Shown piece by piece: positions 1 to 12,194 of a stretch of DNA of 64,000 nucleotides. Where the stretch lies: NCBI GenBank assembly GCA_032358255.1, contig JAULBX010016971.1, forward strand, positions 1-64,000, given 5' to 3'. Positions within the stretch are counted from its first letter, which is position 1. Every line of letters begins with the position of its first letter. The notes under the pieces were generated by a model, which saw only the letters and a list, made by a program, of their open reading frames with translations, was not told the DNA's origin and did no database searches. Made by a program: the position numbers and the translations under genes. The DNA comes from Heterotrichella gracilis (lineage: Eukaryota > Sar > Xanthophyceae > Tribonematales > Xanthonemataceae).

Positions 1-45
1 CTGCGTGGCGCCGCATGTGCAAGACTGACTGCTAATCTGGCTATT
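1..45 (-). repeat. Dispersed repeat, copy 1
   Basis: Read on the minus strand this carries AGCCAGATTAGCAGTCAGT followed by a CTTGCACATGC-GGCGCCA stretch. The same block recurs near 30822, 30962 and 48412, so it is a dispersed repeat family. It lies in the intron or flank downstream of the last visible exon of the secreted-protein gene. No coding capacity is seen; a SINE or MITE-like element is possible but the ends are not defined. Confidence 0.55.
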
Positions 46-139
46 TTGCTGGAATGCATGTAACTAACTAACTAACACATACAAAACCATACCTAAGAAA
101 CCTGTTTAGGGTATTAGGGTTTTCTATAGCGCCACGCAC

Positions 140-3100
140 CGTCGTTGGTGTACCCCTCGATGCCCAGCTGCACATACGACACCACCCCCAGGGCGTTGGT
201 GGGCAGGTCCACCACCCCGCTCCTCTTGCCCCCCATCCAGCAGGTGTTCCGCTGCTGGGGGTCGTTGGTATCCAGCCCACAATCACTGGGCTTGAAGGTG
301 TAGCTGGTGACGGGGAGGGAGGCGTTGATAGAGGGGTTGTCGCGGCTGGGGAGGAAGCTGAGGGTGGTGTTCTCCAGGGCCTTGTAGCAGTCGAGGGTTC
401 CCGGGGTGCAGGCGCAGGAGAGGTTGAAGGTGGCGAGGTTGCTGGCCAGGGACTGCGGGGAAGGAAGGGGTTTAGGGTTTAGGACTGCAGGGAGGGGAGG
501 GGGGGGGGGTTGGGTAGGGTTTGGGAGGGGGCGCCACCCCACAGCTTGAAGGTGGCGAGGTTGCTGGCCAGGGACTGCATTTGGGGGAGGGGGGGCAAAG
601 CGCCACAACAGGTAGGAGTTAAACCTAAACCCTAAACGACGGTGCACCGTCACCAGACGTGCAGGGCGCCTTGCCACGCACCAGTTTGGTTCCTGGGGTC
701 CCATCACTTGAGGAGGCCGCCGAGAAATCGATGATGGCATTTGAGAGCGACATACACTACGAGGCGCTAACTGCTCTCAAACCTAATGCCGATCCTAAAC
801 CCTAACCCTAAACCCTTCCCAGAGCATGACCTGCAGGCGCTTAGGCTTGCCACGCACCAGTTTGGTCCCTGCGGTGCCTCCTGGGGTCGCGTCACTTGAG
901 GAGGCCGCCGAGAGGTCGATGATGGCGTTTGAGAGGGGCATGTTGTATGCGGTCATGATGGTCCACTGGCTGCATGTCTGGTTGTAGGAGTCGCACCCAA
1001 AGAAGAGGCACTGCAGGCTGGTGGCTGTGGGCAAGGAGGATAAGATGTTAGGGTTTAGGGTGTGTGGAAGGTACGGTGCAGCCAAAGAAGACGCACTGCA
1101 GGCTGGTAGCTGCAGGCAAGGGGAAAAAGGAGTAGGGTTTAGGGTTTGGGGTTGAGGTTGAAGGAGTCGCAGCCAAAGAAGACGCACTGCAGGCTGGTAG
1201 CTGCGGGCAATCGGGAAAGTGGAGGGTTTAGGGTTTAGCATTTGGGATGTAGTGTGTGTGATAGAGAAGTTGCAGCCAAAAAGGTGCACTGGAGGCTACT
1301 GGCTGTGGGCAAGGGAAAAGGCAGTAGGGTTTCGGGTTTGGGATTGGGATTGAGTGTGTGTGTGGAATACAAGAGCGCGGGAGGTTGCAGGATTTGCAGC
1401 CAAGGGAGGTGCACTGGGTGTTGGTGGCTGTTGGCAAGGGGGGATGTGGCAGTTCAAAGTTTAGGGTTTGGGGTTTTCTCCTGCGCGCACCTGTCATCAC
1501 GTCCTGGTTGATTGTCAGCTCCAGCGCGTTGCTTACGTTGTAGTACTTGGGGGGCACGTCGCGGAACATCACACTGGTGCAGGTCTCGTTCAGGCAGGTG
1601 GACAGGCCCTGCATGACAAAGACAGATTTATATGTTTATTATTAATAACATTTACATTGCAATGTAAAGAGCATCACACTGGTGCAGGCCTTGTTCAGGC
1701 CCTGCATGAATAAAGCGGCTGACTTCACAAGGCTTATTGGAAATTTAATGGGAGCAGTCGTTTTTTTTGTTTAGGCCCCCCAAACGGCCGCCCCCTGCCA
1801 AGTCAGCAAGCAAGAAAGCCTACACCCTACTCCCCAACCCCATTACCCTACCTGGACGTTGAGCTGGTTGATCAGGTCAACCGTGTTGACAGTAGCATAG
1901 GGGTCGTCTATGCTGAAGAAGGTGGACAGGCTGAGGGCGGTGGCACATTCGGCAGTGTACTTGCCCCCAGGGCATGCGCAATTGATGTCCATGTAAGCCA
2001 GGGTGTTGGACCACTCCTGCGGGCGGGTGGGGTGGGGTGGGTGCGGGTGGGAAGAGGGGTGCTGGTTTGGGTGCGGCGTGTGGGGCTATGGGTGTGTAGG
2101 CGCCCAAGCACATGCCCAGTGCAGTGCAGCAATGACGATGATCCATGGTGCAGCATTGATGATGCGACGGTTAGAAGTTGCCCTGGGAGTGGAGCATTGG
2201 GGATGCGGCGGTGGGGATGCCTCCCCAGGGCGCCCATGCTGTACTGGGGATCCCTGCAAGGCCGATCCATATGCATAGCCGCATAGACACTGGGTGCGGA
2301 TGCCATGGGGGTGGCTTCACTGCCAACCTAGTGGGCCCACCACAGCCGCTTCATACCAACACCCATGCGTGCCCATGGCTTTTGCCACGCTGGCTGCGGA
2401 ATGCACCATCCAAGATCCAACCCTGCCTCCACTACACCCAAGGACCCCACAGCCGGCTTCCAGAGCGCTTGAGGTATGAAAGGGTGTAAGAGGAAACTGG
2501 CAGAGCACGGGCGCATCTGTCCTCACCCTTGCGTGGGATGGTGATAGGCAGCTTTTTCATGTGCTTTTCCACGCAAGGTTTTGCCACGTCAATGTGCAGG
2601 GTCAAGTAGGCCCAAGAAACCCAAGCCACTCCCGCCCAGCAAAACCCTGCCAAGAATCCTTACCGTGTCGGGGAAGGCCACGCGCGAGTAGAAGGCTGTT
2701 GCATTCACATCAATGTGCAGGGTGAGGTTGCCCGCCACGTCGCCCCTGGGCAGGGCATCCACCAGCTTAGCCACCTGCTCCTTGGTGGGGGGTGCGGGGG
2801 CCTTGGGGTCCACCAGCTTGTAGTAGTCGGTCCACAGCTTGTCCCTTGCCTCCTGGTCGCTGTACCACACCAGGTCGCAGGTGGCAATGTTGGGGTTGGC
2901 TGTAGGCAAAGGGGGATGGGAGTGAGCAGGGCGGGTGTTAGGGTTTTGGGTTTTCTAGCACCAACTTTGAGGGCACAGCTGGCGGCGCAAGCCGAGCGGA
3001 GTCTGCCAGAGGTGGGTGGTGGTGGTGGTGTGTGCGTGTGTGTGCACTTGCGTACCCATGGGTTGTGAGCGGCGCAGGGCCTCACCCTGTGGGGGGTGCA

Positions 3101-5062
3101 AAGTGTGGGGTACGTGCTATGCGTGTACGCTATGTGTGCGGCCCCTCAAGACCCATCTCTGCCCCGTCGAGTACATGCAGAATGCCGCAGTCATGTTCTC
3201 AACTTCCCAACCCCATCGGCCACCCATTCCGATCCACGTCCCAGCCCCGCCAGGCCACCACCCCATTCCAGGCACCCTTGTGTCATATTTGGGGTTAGAT
3301 GCGTTTGCCGCTGTAGTGCTTTCAAGGGTCCAGGATGCGTATGAAACCCTACACAGCTGATGTGCTGGCCTTCAAGCCCAAGAGTGATCCCCTTCCCCTC
3401 TCCCCTCCCCCCCACCCCCAATCCCCGCCCCTCCTCGGTGGACACCTAGTTAGGGCTTAGCGCGGTGTATGCAACCCTAGTCAACACGCACCAAGGCAGT
3501 GGTCCCACTCCTCCCTGATGGACAGCATATGCTTTAGGGGTTAACCGTTGTATAAACCCTATACAAACCCTATTAAGGCACGCACCAGGGCAGTAGTCCC
3601 ACCCCTCTCCGGTGGACAGCATCTGGTTTGTCGGCAGGGCGGTGCAGCCCGGCTCCACTATGCACCATGGCTGGTCCTCATCCACGTACAGGCAACCCCC
3701 CGAGGTCGCAAAGGTCATGCCGTTGCTGGCCTCGTATTGGTAGGAGCGCTTGCACGCACAGCCCAGCTTGCTGGCGCCCACGGACTCGGTGGCTGCGGGG
3801 GGGGAGGGTGGGTGGGTGGGTGGGTGGTGGTGGTGGTGGAGGTGGTGCGCTGGGTGACTCTAAACCCTCAACCCTAAACCCCAGCATGCCTGGTTGGTAG
3901 GTCAATATCGACATATGTCAGCGCATGGTACACCAGAGGAGGTGGGTGGCAGGCAAGTGCAGTGTGGACCAACCCTAAACCCTAAACGTTGCCTCAGACT
4001 TGGTGCACACTGGAATAGGAGGCATGGCCTGCTCGCCAATGTCACCACCTGTTGCACCAGCTGGATGGAGTGCAAGCGCAGTATGGACCAACCCAGAAGG
4101 GCAGACGTTTGCCTCAGGTCCAGCAGGGGTTGAGGGTTTTAGAGCTGTGCCCCCAAGAGGTGGTGCTATCAGGCACTTACGAAGGCACACATCGGAGGCG
4201 CTGCCGGTGGCTTTGTTCACTGTCGGGGTGATGTCGCAGGTGGCGGGGTCGACATAGCAGAAGGGCCAGAGCTGGTCAGGCCATATGTAGTTGCAGTAGG
4301 AGTAGGCAGACGTGAAGGACAGCCCAGCGTTGAAGTCCGACTTGACAGAACTGGGGAGGCACTGGCAACCCATAAGGGTATCGCCAGCAAGGGTCACATT
4401 TCCTGTGCAGAGGAGAGATGAACGTTACTCCTACTGGACGTAGCCGCTGGTTGAAAGGAGAGTTTTGGGGACAGCACGTGATACGCTGCGCGTGAAAAGG
4501 AAGCGTGGTAACCCCAGCTGGCATCCACTCCACTTTGCAGCGTAGGTGTTGCTGGTGGTGGCTGCTGAGAATGGCTGCTAGTACCATTTCGCTGTTTTCC
4601 CCGTGTCCTGTTCTGGTGTGTGTTGGCGGGCTTCGATTATTGTGCCATATGACGAATGGGCAAGTGACTTGTACGATTCCCGTGCCCAGTACCAAATGGG
4701 TCGGATTTGTAGGTGGTGTTCGCAACAAACGGGCCCACATACAGTCACAAGAGGCAAGAAACAGGTTAACAAGGCAACAAAGCGCAACGCACCGTCTGGT
4801 GTAGAGACGACTATCGCCTGCGTGGTTTGCCCCTGCAGATACAGCGAGAGACTAGTCACCAACCCAACCCCACCCAAACAGGCCACCCCACCATTCACCC
4901 AACCCCTTCGTCGAGCGAACAACCAAAGGTGGAAGCTTGCGCATCCCTTTCCCATCACGAGATGTCCATTCGCCTAACGCCATAACTCACCCTGCTGACA
5001 TCGACAAAGGTACCCAGCACCAGCCCAAAGAGCAGAGGCCAGGCGGAAAGGTGGGCTCGCAT
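140..5062 (-). CDS. Secreted cysteine-rich protein, partial
   Basis: I do not recognise the family. Nine exons fit with continuous phase: 4991-5062, 4793-4832, 4181-4402, 3586-3792, 2664-2899, 1852-2016, 1491-1608, 831-1024, 140-452, giving about 522 residues before the gene leaves the window. The ATG at 5062 opens a signal peptide (MRAHLSAWPLLFGLVLG). Later exons are rich in spaced Cys (MGCQCLP, KLGCACKR, DINCACPG, LSCACTPGTLDC) and carry N-glycosylation sequons, as in an extracellular protein. Two exons (4181-4402, 3586-3792) are symmetric class 1-1 modules. A related ORF at 2526-2610 shares LTLHIDV with exon 2664-2899 and may be an alternative exon or a decayed copy. Introns hold many exon-edge copies with CCCTAAA runs. 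It may belong to the same functional class as the VWD gene at 25-28 kb, but no domain is shared that I can see. Confidence 0.75.
541..735 (-). repeat. Exon-edge copies in intron
   Basis: About 541-582 repeats the acceptor edge of exon 140-452 (GCTGGCCAGGGACTGC on the plus strand). About 640-735 repeats the donor edge of exon 831-1024 (CTTGCCACGCACCAGTTTGG and GAGGAGGCCGCCGAGA) with scattered substitutions. Both lie in the intron next to the exon they copy and are joined to heptamer runs. Confidence 0.8.
1075..1445 (-). repeat. Four tandem copies of an acceptor edge
   Basis: The 3' splice site and first about 45 bases of exon 831-1024 recur at about 1075-1125, 1165-1215, 1269-1315 and 1397-1440. 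Each is separated by a short TTTAGGG stretch. Similarity fades with distance. They sit in the intron upstream of the exon. Confidence 0.85.
1660..1715 (-). repeat. Acceptor-edge copy of exon 1491-1608
   Basis: The plus-strand block CATCACACTGGTGCAGG followed by GTTCAGG and CCCTGCATGA repeats 1567-1616 with a short deletion, inside the upstream intron. Confidence 0.75.
3475..3535 (-). repeat. Donor-edge copy of exon 3586-3792
   Basis: The plus-strand block CACGCACCA-GGCAGT-GTCCCAC...GGTGGACAGCAT-TG at 3580-3630 recurs at about 3485-3535 with several substitutions, just inside the downstream intron. Confidence 0.75.
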
Positions 5063-6820
5063 GCCCGCGCGCTCCCTGCAGGGGCGCCGTTTAGCTTCCA
5101 TCCCAGTCGAGCACAGGCTATTCCACGAACATATTAGCCTCAGAAACGGACGAGAAGGGCGGAAGCGCCACTGGGCTTCACGCAAGCTGTATGGTGGCTG
5201 GCAAGGGTTGCCCAGGTGCTAGTGGGGTGTCGAGAAGTCTCTAGAACTGGCAACACGCGCAGGAGAAGGTTACCAAGGCTTTCGGCAAAGACAGCTTGGA
5301 AGAGATGCTGGCACAAAACGGGTGTGGTTTACAGCGAGCAAAAGGTTGTGCATATGCCACTTACAAGTTTTGGGCCCCGCTGCCTGGTTGGGCCCTCCGT
5401 CTGGAAAATGAGCGTAAGCGCGGGCGGCATTCAACACTCGGGACCGTCAGGGGCGTAATTGACTGTATGATTTTGGCAACCCAGATGTGGACGCAATCAC
5501 GGGGAGTCAAATGTTATATGGCTACAATCATAGCGGGTTCGCTTCGCGCCCCCATCGACCAGTAACATTTGGGTCAGGAATGTAGGCACCGTAACCTGCC
5601 GCAGCCCAAACCGTGGAAGCTTCAGAGATTTTCGGGGCACCTGGCAATGCCGTGACGTCATCCCATTAATTTGTACAATATTGTTGTGGAATATCACCTC
5701 GTTATCCAGTGTACATGCTTTCCCCTTGATGAAAGCTTTCAAAAGTTCAAACCATCGCCCCGTTTGCAAACAACACAAACGCACACGACAAACGACACAC
5801 AACGCAACACAACAGCTGTGGTTGCGTTCACTACGCCAGCGTGTGTTGAAACCCCTGGCCTGTAGTTGCCGATTGTCTCTGGCAATGCAATACATGCCTT
5901 GACAGACCCTGCCCTCCTCTCCACTCCTGTCGTACAGCTGCGCCGCACCCACCTGGTGCACTGAAAACCTCAACCACATAAATAAACGGACCGTCTCAGC
6001 CCTGGTAAGTCAGTGCGAGGTCTGCGGTGTGGAGCAACGTTCTGAAACTTTACATGCATACTTTGTTGGGCGGTGGAGTTTGCAGGCGCGTGCCTAGACC
6101 CAGCTGACGCTCGATGGGGGTTGCTGGCTGGTAATATCCTATTATCTAGCTGACTGCTTGCGTGGCAGACGTGGCAGTGCACGGGCAGCACAGCATATAA
6201 TCTGGGTATACTGGTATCCTTCCCCCATCGTAAGCACCCTTTATTGAGCGCATGTGAACAGCTGTGGTGTTCAGCCTACTTCAAATGTGTGCAAATCGTA
6301 CTAGTAAGCAACCCTGTGGGTTTGTTCCGTGCTACAGCTGCTGCGTATTGGCATTTGCAGGGGAGCATGCCCAGCATGCATGTGGTCCCTCCCCACCCTG
6401 ACCCCCTACCTTTACCTCCCCAGCTGCCTGTACTCAACCCCCCCCTCAACCCCCCCCTACCCCCCCCAACGACCCACCGAGGCAAACAAAACGTGTGCCC
6501 ACCCCTTTTCCTGGCGCGTCGTTTGCACCCCCCTTGCAACCCATGGCCACAATAACGCAAGCAGTGAAAGCCTGCAGCCCGCCCTCTCACCGAACCCTCC
6601 CCACCCACCCACAACATCCCCCCATGTGCCCTTCCCGCCCCATTTACCCCCCCCTGCCCTACACTCTCACACCCGCTCTACGCTCCGTTCAGGACACAGC
6701 CCCAGCCCCTTGTCCCGGCGCACTGCACCACCCCTCTATTCAGAGACCCACAGGGTTCTCAAGGGTAGCAAGGCCCATCTACCCCATCGCCGCGCTGCAC
6801 AGCCTCCCCCAGACACACCC
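5063..6820. other. Intergenic region between divergent genes
   Basis: This lies between the divergent starts of the secreted-protein gene (minus) and the WEE1 gene (plus). I see no credible gene, RNA or clear TATA box. From about 6380 it becomes very C-rich, which looks like 5' untranslated sequence of the kinase gene. A bidirectional promoter is likely by position only. Confidence 0.5.
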
Positions 6821-9800
6821 ATGGCCTCGACAGCGCAAGTAGGGGACGCCCCCCGGGCCCTCTCCTTTAGCAGTCAACCCAGCCAACAGGCGCCCACCCC
6901 AGGCTTTCTGAATTCCTTCAACCTGATGGAGCTCGCCTCGCAATCCCAGGCGCCCCCGGAGCCGATCCCCATCGGCGCCTTCCGGGACGGTGGCGGCCGC
7001 GGTGGGGGGTGGGGGGCGGAGAACGCCGGCAGGGTGGGGGTTGTGGAGGAGCGCGGCAGCCTCCCCGATCCCAGCTGCAGCCAAGGGGGTTTCGGCACTG
7101 AAATGGGATACGGGGACATGTGCAGCCAGGACTGCAGCCAGATGCTGTGGTGAGTAGGGTTTAGGGTTTAGGGTCAAGTGGGCTGCAGGGACATGTGCAG
7201 CCAGGACTGCAGCCTGATGCTGTGGTACGTCCACCGGTCCACCTTTGTATGTCACCACATTTTCTCCCATGAAGGGTGCTTGACAAGAAAGGCGAGGGGC
7301 CAGTGTTAGAGCAGGAGAGACGCTCAAGGCCTACCCATGCACCGTGCCTTACCTCCGCCATTTGGGTGCTGTTTACGGTGCAATATCCCTCGATGCACGC
7401 CCCAAACAGCCGGGCTTCAATACACCAACCTCCAGAAACCCTAATAACACCCTCGGAAACCCTAACCATGGCTCCTTTTTTCACCCCTGCCCTCCACAAA
7501 ACTCAAGCTCCCCTCCATTCCCTGCAGCACGCCCGACTTCATCACCCTCGCTGACCTGTTCGGAGTGGACGTGACCAACCACGCGCACCACAAGCAGCTA
7601 CTATCACCCACCAAATTTTAGAAAACCCTATCAACACCCTCCAAACCCCTAATTTCCGACTATGTCAGCCACCGCCCACCACAAAGTGCTAACCCCCCTT
7701 TATCCCCTCCCCTGCAGCACGCCCGACTTCATCACCCCTGCTGACCTGTTCGGAGTTGACGTGACCAACCACGCGCACCACAAGCAGCTGCGATCACCCA
7801 CCAACCTGTCGCCCATAGTGAAAAAGAAGCCCAAGCGAAACGGTGGGTGCATGGGGGGTTGGCGCTGGTTGCAAAACCCTAGGGTTTGGCGGTGGGTTGG
7901 GAGCGGACCCGCGGCGTTAATGGGCCACACGAGGGAAATCCACGAGCGGGAATTTCCCGAGAGCGGGGGAGGGGGCGTGGGGTGGTTTGGGGGATGTGTG
8001 CAGGGCGGCGGGGTGTTGTCCGTAGGGGGTGTGCATGTGGGTCAAGGGGCTGTGGTGGCCTCCTTCCACAATGTTCCCACCAGCAGCCATGGCCGCATCC
8101 ACCATGTCCATACCACCTGCATCCACAACCAAATTCTCCTCTACCCGCATCCACGCCAATCCAACCCCACACCACCCACCCATGGTTATACTGCTCCCTT
8201 CCTTCCCCCCTCTTCAGGGTTATACGGATAACCCCCCCGCCATTGACCTCTCCCAGCCAGGCACCATGGGTCCCCCAGCAGCCATGGGCACTGCCGCCAT
8301 GGCCATACCACCTGCACCACTACCACTTTCCACCCCCCCCAAAATCCACGCCCACCCGACCCCACACCACCCACCCATGGACCTAATGGCCCCTCCTTAT
8401 TTCCCCTTTCAGATGACACTGATGAACCCCCCGCCATTGGCCTGTCCCAGCCCGGAACCATGGGTCCCCCAGCAGCCAAGGCCATGCAGCCCGGAGCAGT
8501 TGCTGCGCCTCACCAGCGCATAAAGAAGATCAGGGAGCCAGCAGAGTGCGTGCGCGTCCCCCCACCGCTAGGGTTTGCTTGCTTGCTCGCATGGGTCCCA
8601 GCAGTACAGCCAGACTAGCCGCCCGTCCTGATAGTTTCCTAAATCCATCCCTGCTGCATTCGAAGACCTTCCCTTGTGTTGCTGCCATCTTAAATTCGAT
8701 ACAATGTCTGGGGATTTATGCAATATACACCTTATTTTATTCACCGTAAGATTGTGTCGTTGGTTTGTAATTGCTCTCCCATGGTATGTGTGCAGCTTCC
8801 GCAATGTCTTCCTGCGGGAGGAGTCTGCAGTTAGCGGGAGGCCAAGCGAGGTACCCAGACCAGTGCCAGAGGGCTTCAGCAGATACAGGTGCGCAAAAAG
8901 TGTGAAAAAAGCCCCTACAAAACCCTAAATCCCTGCAACCCACAAATCTTTGGGGGAGGGTCGAGCAGGCGGATTGATCACGTGGGTTGCGAGTCAGTTG
9001 CATACATGCTGTTGCGAATTGTACACGTTCAAAAACGGGTGGTGCAAACCCTAAACCCTACATCCCGCCTTCATCCCACCATCAGTTGGACTGCTCTCTG
9101 CAACTGTAGTCAGCCTGGCATAGTGGCGATGCATTAAATCTGCCTCCTTTCTAAAGAAAAATCCACTCTCATCCCATGGAGTGTATAGGATATAGTCACA
9201 CCTTATAGTACTGAAAAAGACGTAATGTAACAACAATAGTGGGTTATATATGAGCCGGTTAATACCGTCTTGGCTGCTGATCTTGCAATACTGGTATAAT
9301 ACATGGACATTCAACTCTTCCTATCCTACAAACACTGAATAAAAGTAAAAAATCAATAGATGTGGAATTCTAATACCGTGCAGGCTGCTGATCCTGCAAT
9401 ACTGGTATACTACATGTGTACTATTTTGTGTTCCACAATTTTCTCCTTTGCAGGGGGGAGTTTCGAGAGATAGGCCTGCTAGGAAGAGGAAACTTCAGCA
9501 AGGTGATGCGTGTGAGGCACAAGATGGACGGGGTGGAGTACGCGGTCAAGCAGAGCACCCCGCACTGCGATGCAGACAAGAAGCAGTGGTTGCAGGTGCG
9601 GGGATGGTTGTAGCACGTGACAGGGATGTGGGAAAACGGTATGGGGATGCCAGGGATGCTGCAATGGCGCCGGCGTGTGTCGTAAGTGACAGGTTGGGTG
9701 TTTTTTGTGCTAGGGTATCACACAGGCGCAATGGGGTGAGGTATACTTGGAAGGGGCCAGCTGACATGTCGTGCGTTGCAGATGACGCGTATTTAGGGTT

Positions 9801-12194
9801 GAGGGTTTAGGGGTGCTGACCCTGTGGCGTATCACGTTACTTGCATGTATTTGACCCCCTTGAGACCAATTCATGAAACCCTTGCCTCCTATCCTCCCAT
9901 GCAGGAGGTCCAAGCGCTTGCAGTATTGGCAGGGCCACCCTTACGTGCGCTACCGCGCATGTTGGGTGGAGGCCAGGCAGGGCAGCAATTCTCCATATTC
10001 CGCCAGAATCGCAAACAGCGGCTGCATCCGTGTGCTTGTACTTGACCCTCTTGAAGCCAAATTATAAAACCTTTGCCTCCCACCCCCCTGCAGGAGGTCC
10101 AAGCGCTTGCAGTTCTTGTGGGCCACCCCCACATTGTGCGCTATCACGCATGCTGGGTGGAGCCGGCGCAGGGTGAGGGTGAGTGCATGTTCATCCAAAT
10201 GGAGAAATGTGAGGACTCCCTGGGGGCCCAGCTGGCCGGGGGGAGGGCATTCGAGGAGGGGGAGATGACGGAGATACTCAAACAGGTGGGAAGGGATTTG
10301 CCATCGCCCTTGCAGGAACCTCTTTAGGGTTAAGGGTTTACCTGAACAGGCGGACATATTGTCGCCACCAGTCACATTGAAAACAATATAACCTATTGGT
10401 AAGAAAGATGGTGGGATCAACTATTGTTTTCAGACCTCCAGAATTGGATATTTTAACAATGCAGGCGACAAATGTCTTTCTACTGCCTGCACCCTTTACC
10501 CCAAAACCCCAAGTCAGATATGTCACTGGTGAGTGGCCCAATTACTGCTTTCACTTTTATCCAAAATGGGAGAATTCAACAGTGCAGGCGACAAGTGTCT
10601 TGATCACTACTTTACCCCCTGTGCAGATGGTCTGTGCCCTGGCCCACATGCACCGCCTGGGGATTGTGCACATGGACGTAAAACCCGACAACATCTACGC
10701 CACATCCTCTGGGGACTACCGCCTGGGCGACCTGGGATTGGCAACAACCACCGAGGATGGGCCCACGCGCAGGGATGAGGGCGACTCAAGGTGGGGATTT
10801 GGAAACTGTAGAGGGTGGATGGGGATGTAACGAGCCCCTGTCCCAGCGTGTACTCTGTGTCCCTCTGGGACGCGACAGGTACATTGTTATACTTTTATTC
10901 TGATCGAATGTGACAAGAGGGTGTGGCAGGCTGGTAGGGTGTGGCTTGGTTGGACGGGTGGAATATCAAGTGCCCTCTCCCCTCACCCGCCACCCGCCAC
11001 CTGCCAACTCACCCTCTCCTGTCCCCTCCCTTCAACCGTCTATGCTTTAGGCTATGCCTTGGATTCATGCTTTTAATGTATTGGCGGCAAGGTTGAAGAC
11101 GCTCTGTGTGTGTCTATGTGTATTGTGGCTGACGGCGTTTCCTTTCCTTCACCCTTCTCACCCCCACCCTACACCCCTCACCCACCACCACCCGCCCCTC
11201 CCCCTTCCAGGTACCTGGCCCCCGAGCTGCTCAACGGGCAGGTCACCTCGCTCCCCAAGGTGGATATCTGGGCACTGGGGGCGTGCATGTATGAGATGGC
11301 GACGCGGGACGAGCTGCCAAGGGGTGAGCAATAGGACAAACGATGGGGAGGATTGAAAAAGATTGAGTTTGTCATGTGATGGCCACGAGGGATGCGCTAA
11401 GGATTGAGCGCTCTTGCAAACGTGTTTCGTCTGTTTTGAAAACTTTACATGTTGGGTGGCGTGCCATACCACCCTGGTTGCTATCGTCACCCCAGGACCC
11501 CACACTAGGTGGCCTTTCACGCTGCGAGATTCCCACCTGTACACCTCCCATGCCCTTTTTTCCTCCACCTTGCAGGCACAGACCCTGCATATGTAACCCC
11601 ACATACTTCGCAACCCCCACCCCCCCCCGCCCTCTCTGCATGTGCATAGCACCTCCCCTCCCCCACCCCCCACCCGCAGAGGGCAAGGCCTATCAGGCCA
11701 TCCGTCAAGGCAGGCAGCGGGGCGTGATTCCCCCCAGCTCCCAGCCCATGACCCACCTCGTCCTACAATGATGAACCTAAGCTTTGCAGCGGACTTGTCA
11801 CACCACGCCACCTCCTTTCACCCACCCTGCCTGCCCATGCACCTGACAACCCCAACCACCCCCACCCGCAGAGGGCAAGGCCTATCAGGCGATCCGGCAA
11901 GGCAACATGCGGATGATGATCCCGCACATCTCCCAGCCTTTCATCAACCTGATCGTGTCAATGATGAATCCAGACCCCCATAAGAGGCCAAGTTTGGAGG
12001 GCATCGACCGCATCATTGCGGCACTCAAGGAGAAAGAGAAAGAGAAGGAGAAGGAGAAGGAGAGGGGGAAGGGGGGGAAAGAGGGGAAGGAGGGGAGGGG
12101 GGGTGGCGGTGGGGTAGGTGGAGGGAAGGATGGGGGGAAGGGGGGGAGGACGGGGTTTGGTGCGCTGAATTTGAAGCCTGCGGGTGGGGTGTGA
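6821..12194 (+). CDS. WEE1: WEE1-like protein kinase
   Basis: Nine exons join with continuous phase: 6821-7149, 7718-7842, 8413-8545, 8796-8888, 9454-9595, 10094-10285, 10627-10790, 11211-11323, 11872-12194 (537 residues). WEE1 kinases phosphorylate the inhibitory Tyr of cyclin-dependent kinases and delay mitosis. Family marks are the pre-kinase SRYRGEFREIGLLG, the Gly loop GRGNFSKV, the Lys in YAVKQS, HIVRYHACWVE, the catalytic loop HMDVKPDN, GDLGL in place of DFG, and the WEE1/MYT1 signature EGDSRYLAPELLN, then DIWALGACMYE and PHKRPS. The N-terminal about 220 residues are low-complexity, as is usual. The C-terminus is odd: a KEKEKEKEKE stretch followed by Gly-rich sequence. No membrane segment is seen, which favours WEE1 over MYT1. 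Four exons have decayed copies just upstream in the preceding intron. Confidence 0.93.
7518..7612 (+). repeat. Upstream copy of WEE1 exon 2
   Basis: CTGCAG plus the first about 85 bases of exon 2 are repeated nearly unchanged, about 190 bases upstream of the real exon at 7718. The copy keeps the frame (TPDFIT-ADLFGVDV) but runs into a stop at SPTKF. It could be used as an alternative acceptor giving a truncated protein. Confidence 0.9.
8205..8310 (+). repeat. Upstream copy of WEE1 exon 3
   Basis: The copy reads as NPPAIDLSQPGTMGPPAAMG and matches DEPPAIGLSQPGTMGPPAAK in the real exon (8413-8545). The preceding TTCAG acceptor is also copied. From the previous exon the phase gives an early stop, so it appears non-productive. 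Confidence 0.85.
9255..9420 (+). repeat. Direct repeat pair in WEE1 intron 4
   Basis: About 9259-9306 and 9371-9418 share TAATACCGT, GGCTGCTGATC, TGCAATACTGGTAT and TACATG. The pair lies just upstream of exon 5, about 110 bases apart. Confidence 0.7.
9895..9995 (+). repeat. Upstream copy of WEE1 exon 6
   Basis: GCAGGAGGTCCAAGCGCTTG and the bases that follow repeat exon 10094-10285 (EVQALAVL-GHP-VRY-ACWVE) with one length change that breaks the frame. It lies about 190 bases upstream of the real exon. The spacing resembles that of the exon 2, 3 and 9 copies. Confidence 0.88.
11672..11765 (+). repeat. Upstream copy of WEE1 exon 9
   Basis: The acceptor CACCCGCAG and EGKAYQAIRQG are repeated about 190 bases before the real last exon (11872). 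After about 45 bases the copy diverges and the kinase lobe residues are lost. Confidence 0.88.
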
